Source: Zoogloea oleivorans (GTDB taxonomy: Bacteria > Pseudomonadota > Gammaproteobacteria > Burkholderiales > Rhodocyclaceae). Taken from it: a stretch of 64,000 nt of DNA. The stretch lies in contig JAOAUC010000019.1 of NCBI GenBank assembly GCA_030157785.1, positions 17,108 through 81,107 of the forward strand, written 5' to 3'. Position numbers and translations under genes: made by a program. The notes under the pieces were generated by a model. It was not told the origin of the DNA. It worked only from the letters and a program-made list of their open reading frames with translations, and ran no database searches. Below, in pieces: positions 54,879-64,000 of this stretch; position 1 is the stretch's first letter; each line of letters starts with the position of its first letter.

Positions 54879-57800
54879 CAACATCACCCGGTTGCTGGGT
54901 GACGATCTCAAGACGACACTGAAGCCCAAGGCACGGCTCAAGATCGCCGCTTCCTGCTTCTCGATGTACGCTTTTGAGGCCTTGAAGGCTGAGTTGGAGA
55001 AGATCGACGAACTCAGCTTCATCTTCACCTCGCCCACCTTCACGGCCAGCGAGTTGACCGACAAGATTCGCAAAGAGCGCAAGGAGTTCCACATTCCCAA
55101 GCTCGACCGCGAGCGCAGCCTCTACGGTAGCGAGTTCGAGATTCAGCTACGCAACAAGCTGACCCAGCGTGCCATCGCCAAGGAATGCGCCGACTGGATG
55201 CGCCGCAAGGCCCGGTTCAAGAGCAACCGCACCAAGGCACCAATGCAGCCTTTCGCCGTGGTCCAGGACAACGGAGCAAACACGGCCTATATGCCGCTCC
55301 ACGGCTTCACGGCTGTGGACTTGGGCTACCAGCAAGGCAACGCAGTGTCCAACCTCGTCAACAAGATGGACGAGCCCGCCTTCGCCGCCACCTACCTCAG
55401 CTTGTTCGACCAGATTTGGAACGATCCAGAAAAGCTGGAGGATGTGACTGCGCAGATTTGCGAACACATCGCCTCGGTGTACCAGGAGAACTCGCCCGAG
55501 AGCATCTACTTCCTGATGCTCTACAACATCTTCAACGAGTTCCTGGACGAGATCGACGAGGACGTGCTCCCCAACGACCGCACCGGCTACCAGGACACGC
55601 TGATCTGGAAGAAACTCTTCAACTACCAGCGGGACGCGGCCACCGGCATCATCAACAAGCTGGAAACCTACAGCGGTTGCATCCTGGCCGACAGCGTCGG
55701 CCTGGGTAAGACCTTCACTGCACTAGCCGTGGTCAAGTACTACGAGCTGCGAAACAAGTCGGTCCTGGTGCTGTGCCCCAAGAAGTTGGCCGACAACTGG
55801 CTCAACTACAACCGCAACCTCAAGACCAACATCTTCGCCAAGGACCGTTTCAACTACGACGTCCTTTGCCACACCGACCTCAGCCGCACCAGTGGCGAAT
55901 CCTTCGGCACACCGCTGAACCGGATCAACTGGGGCAACTATGACCTCGTGGTCATTGACGAGTCCCACAACTTCCGCAACAACGACGCCTACAAGGACAA
56001 GGAGACGCGCTACCAGAAGCTGATGAACAAGGTCATCAAGGAAGGCGTGAAGACCAAAGTGCTGATGCTGTCAGCCACCCCGGTCAACAACCGCTTTGCC
56101 GACCTGCGCAATCAGTTGGCGTTGGCCTACGAAGGCGACTCGGAAATCCTCAGCAAGAAGCTCAAGACTGGCAAGAACATCGAAGAAATCTTCCGCGGCG
56201 CGCAGACCGCGTTCAACAACTGGGCCAAGCTGCCCCCCGAGGAGCGCACTGCACGCGCCATCCTCGACTCGCTGGACTTCGACTTCTTCGAGCTGCTGGA
56301 CAGCGTGACCATCGCACGCTCGCGCAAGCACATCCAGACCTTTTACGACACCAAGGACATCGGCCAATTCCCCGAGCGCCGCAAGCCCTTGTCGTATCAC
56401 AGCCCGCTGACCGCTCGCACGGACGTGATGGGCTTCAACGACATCTTTGCCCAGCTGTCCTTGCTGAAGCTGTCGGTGTACGCACCGGTCAGCTACATCC
56501 TGCCCAGTCGCCTCAAGAAGTACGAAGAGGCCTACGACACCAAGGTCGGCGGCAAAGGCACCCTCAAGCAAGCCGACCGCGAGAAGAGCCTCCAGGCCCT
56601 GATGACGGTGAACCTGCTCAAGCGGCTGGAAAGCTCCGTCGAATCGTTCCGGCTGACTTTGAACGCCTTGCGCCGCAATCACCAAGGCACCCTGGCGAAG
56701 ATTGCCGCCTTCAACCAGTCGGGCGTGTCGGCCAGCGTGGGTGATCTGACCGAAGTTCTGGCGAACCTCGAAGGCGACGACGACGAACTGCCGATCCTCG
56801 ACGAGGACATCGGAGAGATCGGTGGCAAGGTCAAGATCAGCCTCGGCGACATGGACTTGCCTTCGTGGGAGCGCGACCTGAAGAGCGACCTCGAACTCAT
56901 CGACACCTTGCTGGCCTCGATGAACAAGATCACGCCAGAGGACGACGCCAAACTCCAACACCTCAAAGCGCACCTGCTGAACAAGATCGCTAACCCGATC
57001 AACCCCGGCAACAAGAAGGTGCTGATCTTCACCGCTTTCGCAGACACCGCCGACTACCTCTATGCCAACCTTGCACCCGTGCTGCAAGAAACCCATGGCT
57101 TGCACACCGCCAAGGTGACCGGCAAGGGCGCGCCGAAGTCCACGCTGAAGAAGGGCTACGACTTCCAGGAGCTGCTGACGCTGTTCTCCCCGCGCTCCAA
57201 GGAGAAGGCCGTGGTGCTGCCCGGCGAGCCCGCCGAGGTCGATTTGCTGATCGGTACGGACTGCATCTCAGAAGGCCAGAACCTTCAGGACTGCGACTAC
57301 CTCATCAACTACGACATCCACTGGAACCCTGTCCGCATCATCCAGCGGTTTGGCCGCGTGGACCGCATCGGTTCGCCTAACACCAGCATCCAGCTGGTCA
57401 ACTACTGGCCCGACATCACCCTCGACGAGTACATCAACCTCAAGGACCGGGTTGAAAGTCGCATGATGATTGCGGACGTGACCGCCACGGGCGACGACAA
57501 CGTGCTGTCCGCCCAGGCCAACGACGTGTCGTACCGCAAGGAGCAGCTGCGCCGCCTGCAAGAGGAAGTCATCGAGCTGGAAGACTTGAAGACCGGCGTG
57601 TCCATCACGGACCTCGGCCTCAACGACTTCCGCATGGACTTGCTCAACTACGTCAAGGAACACGGCGAGCTGAGCAATTCGCCCAACGGCATGCACGCCG
57701 TGGTGCCCGCAAAGCCCGCCATGGGCTTGCACCCCGGGGTCGTCTTCACGCTACGAAACCTCAACACGAGCGTCAACGTCAATCAGCACAACCGGCTGCA

Positions 57801-58140
57801 CCCCTACTACCTTGTCTACATCGACCGAGCAGGCCGTGTGGTGCACGACCACACCGAGGTGAAACGCCTGCTGGACTTGGCGCGCACTTGCTGCAAGGGC
57901 CAAGACAAGCCGATCCCGCTGGCGACCCAGCTCTTCAACGAGGAGACAGCCGAAGGCCGGCAGATGCAGGTGTACTCCGATCTGCTGGGCAAGGCCATCC
58001 ACTCCATGATCGAGGTGAAGGGAGAGAAGGATCTGGACAGCCTGTTCACCGGCGGCAAGACCACGGCGCTGACCAACACCATCTCCGGACTGGACGACTT
58101 CGAACTCATCACCTTCCTGGTGATCCAGGGGGCCGGATGA
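54865..58140 (+). CDS. SNF2/DEAH-type helicase with degenerate PLD-like N-domain
   Basis: A 1091-residue superfamily 2 helicase. Residues about 100-220 resemble the second half of a phospholipase-D-like domain (LHGFTAVDLGYQQGN, then FDQIWND) but lack the H-x-K motif. Helicase motifs: Walker A DSVGLGKT near 275, DESH near 364, SATPVNNR near 402 and motif VI IIQRFGRVDRIGS near 828. It resembles HepA/RapA-like defence helicases. Directly followed by a DUF4391 gene (4-bp overlap) and a type III Mod/Res pair, so it is taken as a component of that island. Confidence 0.85.
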   Translation: MELIDNITRLLGDDLKTTLKPKARLKIAASCFSMYAFEALKAELEKIDELSFIFTSPTFTASELTDKIRKERKEFHIPKLDRERSLYGSEFEIQLRNKLTQRAIAKECADWMRRKARFKSNRTKAPMQPFAVVQDNGANTAYMPLHGFTAVDLGYQQGNAVSNLVNKMDEPAFAATYLSLFDQIWNDPEKLEDVTAQICEHIASVYQENSPESIYFLMLYNIFNEFLDEIDEDVLPNDRTGYQDTLIWKKLFNYQRDAATGIINKLETYSGCILADSVGLGKTFTALAVVKYYELRNKSVLVLCPKKLADNWLNYNRNLKTNIFAKDRFNYDVLCHTDLSRTSGESFGTPLNRINWGNYDLVVIDESHNFRNNDAYKDKETRYQKLMNKVIKEGVKTKVLMLSATPVNNRFADLRNQLALAYEGDSEILSKKLKTGKNIEEIFRGAQTAFNNWAKLPPEERTARAILDSLDFDFFELLDSVTIARSRKHIQTFYDTKDIGQFPERRKPLSYHSPLTARTDVMGFNDIFAQLSLLKLSVYAPVSYILPSRLKKYEEAYDTKVGGKGTLKQADREKSLQALMTVNLLKRLESSVESFRLTLNALRRNHQGTLAKIAAFNQSGVSASVGDLTEVLANLEGDDDELPILDEDIGEIGGKVKISLGDMDLPSWERDLKSDLELIDTLLASMNKITPEDDAKLQHLKAHLLNKIANPINPGNKKVLIFTAFADTADYLYANLAPVLQETHGLHTAKVTGKGAPKSTLKKGYDFQELLTLFSPRSKEKAVVLPGEPAEVDLLIGTDCISEGQNLQDCDYLINYDIHWNPVRIIQRFGRVDRIGSPNTSIQLVNYWPDITLDEYINLKDRVESRMMIADVTATGDDNVLSAQANDVSYRKEQLRRLQEEVIELEDLKTGVSITDLGLNDFRMDLLNYVKEHGELSNSPNGMHAVVPAKPAMGLHPGVVFTLRNLNTSVNVNQHNRLHPYYLVYIDRAGRVVHDHTEVKRLLDLARTCCKGQDKPIPLATQLFNEETAEGRQMQVYSDLLGKAIHSMIEVKGEKDLDSLFTGGKTTALTNTISGLDDFELITFLVIQGAG

Positions 58141-58811
58141 GCGCCTTGTTCGCCTACCCCAAGCAAGCGGAGTTCGGCCGCACGCTACCCAAGAACAAGA
58201 TTTACGAGCACAGCGGTGCGAACACCCGCATGAAAGACTTGTTCGTGGAACAGGTGGAGCAGATCGTCTGGCGCTACAAGCTGGCACCAGAGACGATCAA
58301 CCTGGCCGCAAAGCCAGGCGTGCCGGAGATCCAAGTCTTCGCAATCCAACTCAAGACGCCAGAGCTGCACCACGACGTGCTCCGGTGCATCGACGGCGCT
58401 ATTCCGTTCCCCATCATCTTTGAAGTCACGCAGAGCCTAGGGGCCGAGGCCAGCACACAGGTGGTCGCCACGTACAAGAGGCCCAGCGAAGCCGATGCAG
58501 CCAGCTGGGTCTGCTCTGAGTACTTCGAGGCAGGATGGGTGCCCGCAGCGGCTGTCCGCGCGGCGTTGCCACTAGCCCTGGACCTTGGGGTTCTTTATGA
58601 GCAACTACTCTGCCGACTGGTGCCAGTCACCGCCAGAACGGACGAACCCCTGCGCGACTTGGTGGCGCGGGCAGAAAAGGTCACGACAAAGAAGCGAGAG
58701 GTCGCAAAAGCCGAGGCCCGCCTTGCCAAAGAGAAGCAATTCAATCGCAAGGTGGAGATCAATGCCTCTCTTCGCCAACTCAAAACCGAACTTGAACAAT
58801 TGAGCCGCTGA
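58137..58811 (+). CDS. DUF4391-type protein
   Basis: 224 residues, ATG overlapping the helicase stop. Visible segments: FAYPKQAEFGRTLPKNKIYEH at the start, KDLFVEQVEQIVWRYKLAPETINL, EIQVFAIQL, IPFPIIFEVTQ, and a C-terminal coiled coil (LVARAEKVTTKKREVAKAEARLAKE). This pattern fits DUF4391, a family of unknown function often found beside restriction-modification helicases. The FAIQL strand and the acidic residues might be a nuclease-like core, but this is a guess. Confidence 0.7.
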   Translation: MSALFAYPKQAEFGRTLPKNKIYEHSGANTRMKDLFVEQVEQIVWRYKLAPETINLAAKPGVPEIQVFAIQLKTPELHHDVLRCIDGAIPFPIIFEVTQSLGAEASTQVVATYKRPSEADAASWVCSEYFEAGWVPAAAVRAALPLALDLGVLYEQLLCRLVPVTARTDEPLRDLVARAEKVTTKKREVAKAEARLAKEKQFNRKVEINASLRQLKTELEQLSR

Positions 58812-58847
58812 ACCCGCATCGCGGACACAGTGACCAGAGGAAAGAAC

Positions 58848-60954
58848 ATGGACAAACTTAAAATGCATTCGGCCAATCTCACGCAGGACAACATCGCCCG
58901 CATCCGCGATCTGTTTCCGGGCTGTGTAACCGAAGCCAAGGGGGAAAGCGGCAGCGTGAAGCTGGCGGTGGATTTTGACCAGCTACGCCAAGAGCTGACT
59001 GAATCGATTGTCGATGGGCCGCAGGAGCGATATCACCTGAACTGGCCGGGCAAGCGAGAGGCGTTGCTGACAGCCAATACGCCAATTGCCAAGACGCTGC
59101 GGCCTTGTCGCGAAGAAAGCGTGGACTTCGATACCACGAAGAACCTTTTTATCGAGGGTGACAACCTAGAAGCGTTGAAGCTGCTTCAAGAGAACTACCT
59201 TGGACAAGTCAAGCTGATCTACATCGACCCCCCCCTACAACACAGGGAAGGACTTCATCTATCGCGATAACTTTACTGCTTTGAAAGAAGTCTTTGAGAA
59301 AGCCAGCGGCGAGCGTGACGAAACGGGCGGACGACTCGTCAGCAATCCAGAAACTCGCGGCCGGTTTCACACGGACTGGCTGAACATGATCTATCCGCGC
59401 CTTACGCTTGCGAGGCGGCTCTTGAGCGATGACGGCCTCATTCTGGTCAGCATTGACGACGCGGAACAAGCATCACTACGTCGAATCTGCGATCAGGTCT
59501 TTGGCGAACAGAATTTCGTTGCCCAGCTGGTGTGGGAAAAAGGCCGGAAGAACGACGCAAAGTATTTCTCGGTCGGCCATGAGTACATGCTGGTCTACGC
59601 CAAGGACATTGTGCTCCTACGCGAGCGTGGAGAGCTGTGGCGGGAGGAGAAGCCCGGTGCGCGGGAGATTTGGGCTGAATTCCTGCGCCTGAAAGGGATT
59701 CACGGCGAAGACTACGCTGCAATGGAGGCGGCGCTTAGCAAGTGGTATTCGGACTTGCCCAAAGGGCACCCATCAAAGAAATGGGCGCGCTACAAGCGAG
59801 TCGACAAAAGTGGCCCCTGGCGTGACAGAGATATTTCTTGGCCGGGCGGTGACGGACCGCGCTACGACGTAATTCATCCGGTCACCAAGCAGCCGTGCGT
59901 TGTGCCTGAGGCCGGTTGGAGGTATGCATCGTCTGAGGAAATGCAACGCCAGATCAAGTTGGGCCTTGTAGAGTTTCGCGCAGATCACACAGAACCACCG
60001 TTTCGTAAGGCACACATTCGCCCAATCCCTGACGAGGCTATTGAGGATCAAGTAGATGGCGATGAAGAGGGCGGCGATGAAGATGGGGATGCAGACTTGG
60101 CGACACAGGTTCGTGGTTCATATTTCTACAAGCAGTCCCAGGTGGCGGTGAAATACCTGCGCAAGCTAATGGGGGCCAAAGTGTTCAGCAACCCTAAGGA
60201 CCATGAAGAGCTTGCGCGCCTCATTGAATACATGACGCCGCGTAATCGGGACGCCATCGTTATGGACTTTTTCGCTGGATCTGGAACAACTGCGCAAGCC
60301 GTGCTGAGGGCAAATGCTGTCTACGGCACCAATCACCGCTTCATTCTGGTGCAGCTGCCAGAAAGTCTCGAAGAGGCCTTGGCCTCGACGACTGGAACGG
60401 CAAAGAAGACGGTTCAGGCGGCGATCAATCTCCTCAAGAAGAATGCTCGCCCTTTGTTGCTATCGGAGGTGACAAAAGAGCGCATCCGACGGGCGGGCGC
60501 AACGACTTTGCAAGAAGACTCGCACGAGGAGTGGCGGAAGGATGCGGGCTTTCGCGTCCTCAAGATCGACGCCACCAATATGACCAATGTCTACTACACG
60601 CCGGACGGATTGGACAAACCCAACCTCGACATGTTCGTCGACAACATAAAACCCGACCGGACGCCAGAAGACCTGCTGTTCCAAGTGATGCTCGATTGGG
60701 GCGTCGACCTTGCGCTGCCTATCGCCAAGCAAGCCATCCAGGGCAAGGACGTGTTCCTGGTCGACGGCAATGCACTGGCCGCCTGCTTCGACGGTCACGG
60801 CGGTGTCGATGAAGACTTCGTGAAAGAGCTGACCAAGGTACAGCCATTGCGCGCCGTGTTCCGCGACGCGGGCTTCAGAGACAGCTCGGTCAAGATCAAC
60901 GTGGAGCAAATCTTCAAGCTGCTGTCGCCTGCCACCGAAGTGAAGTGTATCTGA
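58848..60954 (+). pseudogene. mod: Type III DNA methyltransferase Mod, frameshifted in a C8 tract
   Basis: ATG (MDKLKMHSANLTQ) with an AGAGG site. The first frame is good to residue about 128 and then reads IDPPLQHREGLHLSR-stop. Removing one C restores the frame from DPPYNTGKDFIYRDNFT to the end, giving about 701 residues. Motif IV (DPPY) precedes motif I (DFFAGSGTTAQAVL near 472), the beta-class order of type III Mod enzymes. The rest is intact, with no other damage. As written, no methyltransferase would be made apart from ribosomal slippage or a phase shift. Confidence 0.88.
59228..59235 (+). repeat. C8 homopolymer at the mod catalytic motif
   Basis: Eight consecutive C residues where seven are needed to encode Asp-Pro-Pro-Tyr. 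A tract this long is able to slip during replication or be miscalled by a sequencer. It decides whether mod is on or off. Confidence 0.9.
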
Positions 60955-60964
60955 AGGGCTGGCG

Positions 60965-63900
60965 ATGAAACTCAAGTTCAAGACCCAGGCCTACCAGTCT
61001 GCGGCGGTGCAAGCCGTGGTGGACTGCTTCAAGGGCCAGCCACCCGCATCGGCGGAGGCCATCACCTATCGCATCGACCCCGGCCAAGCCAAGAAAGGCA
61101 CGGAAGACCTGTTTTCCGACTCCGGCTTCAAGAACGCAGACCTGGCGCTGACCGACCTTGCTTTGCTGGACAACATCCAGCAGGTACAACGCGGCCAGAA
61201 CCTGCCCGTGTCCGACGCACTGGTAAAGACCAAAGTTGCTCGCGTCAACCTTGATGTGGAGATGGAGACGGGCACGGGCAAGACCTATTGCTACATTAAG
61301 ACCATCTTCGAGCTGAACCGCCGCTACGGCTGGAGCAAGTTCATCATCGTGGTGCCCAGCATCGCCATCCGTGAGGGGGTGGCCAAGTCGCTGGAGATCA
61401 CCGCCGAGCATTTCCTGGAGACCTACCAGAAGAAGGCACGCTTCTTCATCTACAACTCCAAGCAGTTGCACCACTTGGAGAGCTTTTCGTCGGATGCAGG
61501 CATCAACGTCATGGTCATCAACGTGCAGGCCTTTGCCGCCCGTGGTGCCGACAACCGCCGCATCTACGAGGTGCTGGACGACTTCCAGTCTCGCCGCCCG
61601 ATTGATGTCATCAGCGCGAACCGGCCCATCCTGATCCTGGACGAGCCGCAGAAGATGGAGGGCTCTCAGACCTTGAAGTCCCTGGAGGAGTTCAAGGCCT
61701 TGATGGTGCTGCGCTACTCTGCCACGCACAAGACAACACACAACAAGATTCACCGCCTGGACGCGCTGGACGCCTACAACCAGAAGCTGGTGAAAAAGAT
61801 CGCCGTGCGTGGCATCGCCGTGAAGGGCCTGGCGGGCACTGCGGGCTACCTTTACCTGCAATCCATCGAAATTTCGAGCAAGAAGCCACCCGAGGCCCGC
61901 GTCGAGTTCGAGCAGAAGCTGGCGGGCGGCAACATCAAGCGCGTGGTCAAGAAGCTGTCCAAGGGCGACAACCTCTTCTCAGACGGCTTTTCTAACGGGC
62001 TGGACCAGTACCGCGACGGCTTCGTGGTGTCGGACATCAACGCCAACACCGACACCCTGAGCTTCACCAACGGGCTGCAGTTGACGGTGGGTGATGCCAC
62101 CGGCGACGTGACCGAGGCAGCACTGCGCCGCATCCAGATTCGCGAGGCGATCAAGGCCCACTTTGATAAGGAACAAGCCCTGTTCCAGCAAGGCGTGAAG
62201 GTCCTGACGCTGTACTTCATCGACGAGGTGGCCAAGTACCGCGACTACTCGCAGCCTGACGAGAAGGGCGAGTACGCCCGCATCTTCGAAGAGGAATACA
62301 ACCTCTACCTCAACGAAATGCTGGACCTGGACGAGACGCCCTACGTTAAGTACCTCAAGGGCATCACGGCCGAGAAGACCCACAGTGGCTACTTCTCCAT
62401 CGACAAGAAGACCAAGCGCGATGTTGATCCGAGTATCGCCAAGACTGGCGAGAACAAAGGACTGTCAGATGACGTCGACGCCTATGACCTGATCCTGAAA
62501 AAGAAGGAGCAGTTACTCAGTCTTGAAGAGCCTGTTCGATTTATCTTTTCGCACTCGGCTCTGCGGGAAGGATGGGACAACCCGAACGTTTTTGTCATCT
62601 GCTTCCTAAAGCATCCCGACTATAGCAACGAGGTCAGTCGACGCCAGGAGGTCGGCCGCGGGCTGCGCCTGTGTGTAAACAAGCTCGGCGACCGCATGGA
62701 TCATCCGTCCACCGTCCACGAAGTGAATGTGCTCACTGTGGTGGCCAGCGAGAGCTACAAGGACTTCGTCGCTGCGCTGCAGAAGGACATCAGCGACTCT
62801 CTGTCGGCCCGTCCGAAGGTAGCCGACAAAGCCTACTTCGCGGGCAAGATCGTGACGACCTCGACCGGCCCGATCACGGTGACTGGCGATCAGGCTACGG
62901 ACATCGAGTTCTACTTAATCCAGAACGGATACGTGGACAAGAAGCGCAACGTCACCGAGAAGTACCACCAGGACAAAAAGAACGGAACCTTGGCGACCCT
63001 GCCCGACGAGCTTGCGCCGCTCGGCGAACAGGTCTTCAAGCTGGTCGATGGTGTGTTCAGCGAGGCACAGCTGCCAGAGATCGGCGACGACCGCCGCCCC
63101 AAGAAGAACCCGCTCAACGCCAACTTCGACAAGCAAGAATTCAAGGCCCTGTGGAGCCGCATCAACCGCAAAGCGGCTTACAGCGTCAGCTTCGAAGAGG
63201 CAGAGCTGGTCCAGAAGGCCGTGGCCGTGCTGAACGACAAAGACGCGGGCCTTCGCGTCACCCCTTTACAGTACACGATCCAGCGCGGCGAGCAGGCCGA
63301 GGCCGTCACCTACGACGGCATCAGGTCTGGCGAATCGTTCAAGCTCAAGGCCACGGAAACCGAGGTCAACCGGTTGTCGGTGCACTCGGCCGTGAAGTAC
63401 GACCTGATCGGCAAGCTGGCCGAAGGCACGCAGCTCACCCGCCGCACGATTGCTGAAATCCTGAAGGGCATGAACGTCGCGGTCTTCGCACAGTTCAAAA
63501 CCAACCCCGAGAGTTTCATCACCGAGGCCATCCGCCTGATTAATGAGCAGAAGGCCACGGTCATCATCGAGCACTTGGCCTATGACCCGGTGGAAGACAA
63601 GTTCGACCTTGACATCTTCACAGCGGGCCTGACCAAGCAGGACTTCAGCAAGGCCGGTGACAAGCTGCAACGGCACATCTACGACTACGTTCTGACCGAC
63701 TCCAACATCGAACGCCAGTTCGTGAAGGAGTTGGACACCAGCGGCGAAGTCGTGGTCTACGCCAAGCTCCCCCGTGGCTTCCTGATCCCCACGCCAGTTG
63801 GCGACTACAACCCCGACTGGGCCATCTCATTCAAGGAAGGCACGGTCAAACACGTCTACTTCGTTGCCGAGACAAAGGGCTCGATGTCCAGCATGGAACT

Positions 63901-63973
63901 GCGTGAGATCGAGAAAACCAAGATCAAGTGCGCCCGCAAGTTCTTCGTAAGCGTCGTCCCAACCCCGTCTTGA
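60965..63973 (+). CDS. res: Type III restriction endonuclease Res subunit
   Basis: A 1002-residue helicase-nuclease, complete. Walker A METGTGKT near 99, DEPQ box LILDEPQKM near 225, LRYSATH, and motif [14 protein letters not shown] near 558 mark the ATP-dependent translocase. The C-terminus has a PD-(D/E)xK nuclease pattern (NPDWAISF near 950, then VAETKGS near 968). It starts 10 bp after mod. With mod off, Res has no partner for recognition, so the restriction function should also be off. Confidence 0.9.
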   Translation: MKLKFKTQAYQSAAVQAVVDCFKGQPPASAEAITYRIDPGQAKKGTEDLFSDSGFKNADLALTDLALLDNIQQVQRGQNLPVSDALVKTKVARVNLDVEMETGTGKTYCYIKTIFELNRRYGWSKFIIVVPSIAIREGVAKSLEITAEHFLETYQKKARFFIYNSKQLHHLESFSSDAGINVMVINVQAFAARGADNRRIYEVLDDFQSRRPIDVISANRPILILDEPQKMEGSQTLKSLEEFKALMVLRYSATHKTTHNKIHRLDALDAYNQKLVKKIAVRGIAVKGLAGTAGYLYLQSIEISSKKPPEARVEFEQKLAGGNIKRVVKKLSKGDNLFSDGFSNGLDQYRDGFVVSDINANTDTLSFTNGLQLTVGDATGDVTEAALRRIQIREAIKAHFDKEQALFQQGVKVLTLYFIDEVAKYRDYSQPDEKGEYARIFEEEYNLYLNEMLDLDETPYVKYLKGITAEKTHSGYFSIDKKTKRDVDPSIAKTGENKGLSDDVDAYDLILKKKEQLLSLEEPVRFIFSHSALREGWDNPNVFVICFLKHPDYSNEVSRRQEVGRGLRLCVNKLGDRMDHPSTVHEVNVLTVVASESYKDFVAALQKDISDSLSARPKVADKAYFAGKIVTTSTGPITVTGDQATDIEFYLIQNGYVDKKRNVTEKYHQDKKNGTLATLPDELAPLGEQVFKLVDGVFSEAQLPEIGDDRRPKKNPLNANFDKQEFKALWSRINRKAAYSVSFEEAELVQKAVAVLNDKDAGLRVTPLQYTIQRGEQAEAVTYDGIRSGESFKLKATETEVNRLSVHSAVKYDLIGKLAEGTQLTRRTIAEILKGMNVAVFAQFKTNPESFITEAIRLINEQKATVIIEHLAYDPVEDKFDLDIFTAGLTKQDFSKAGDKLQRHIYDYVLTDSNIERQFVKELDTSGEVVVYAKLPRGFLIPTPVGDYNPDWAISFKEGTVKHVYFVAETKGSMSSMELREIEKTKIKCARKFFVSVVPTPS

Positions 63974-64000
63974 CGCCTCAGACCCTCAGCCTCTCCAGGC

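Overview
The window looks like a chromosome segment of a GC-rich betaproteobacterium, most likely Rhodocyclales/Rhodocyclaceae. The evidence is the complete division and cell-wall (dcw) cluster running into lpxC, a DUF721/dciA gene and secA; a PEP-CTERM protein; an MSHA-type pilus operon; and a dsbC/yacG background typical of that group. No species call is possible from the sequence alone.

Bases 1-44170 are backbone. A forward operon with stop/start overlaps encodes MSHA-type pilus assembly proteins (TPR protein, MshE ATPase with a c-di-GMP-binding N-terminus, MshG platform, PilM/N-like and PilO-like proteins) and ends at a bidirectional terminator. On the reverse strand follow argJ, two tandem ABC-transporter permeases without an ATPase, a nitroreductase-like protein, a PEP-CTERM protein with a candidate sigma-54 promoter, an HDOD-GAF protein and secA. 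dciA (helicase loader) reads forward beside secA. The dcw cluster (reverse strand) is mraZ-rsmH-ftsL-ftsI-murE-murF-mraY-murD-ftsW-murG-murC-ddl-ftsQ-ftsA-ftsZ-lpxC. murB is missing from it. Its promoter overlaps four decameric MraZ boxes. RNase P RNA lies just upstream. After that come small envelope proteins, a UbiH-type hydroxylase, dsbC, a degenerate EAL protein, mltA, a DUF815 ATPase, a Nudix/thiamine-phosphate-synthase-like fusion and yacG.

Bases 44170-64000 are accessory DNA with lower GC, IS relics and a tyrosine recombinase. In order: a Phd-type antitoxin whose toxin is cut by an internally deleted IS3-family element; a tight four-gene operon of no recognised function (helical repeat protein, nucleotidyltransferase, thymidylate-kinase-like protein, PqqD-like protein); two decayed IS5-type transposase relics; an H-NS-type protein; a tandem AAA+ ATPase behind a perfect consensus promoter embedded in an 11-bp inverted repeat; a 38-bp-stem hairpin; small unknown genes; the recombinase; and a ribbon-helix-helix gene leading an operon of SNF2-type helicase, DUF4391 protein, type III Mod methyltransferase and Res endonuclease. 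mod is frameshifted by one base in a C8 tract exactly at its DPPY catalytic motif, which could be an on/off switch, a decayed gene or a sequencing error.

The best candidates for something undescribed are the four-gene operon (45896-48998), the expanded type III restriction island with its homopolymer frameshift, the AAA+ gene with its palindromic operator, and the long hairpin at 52938-53059.
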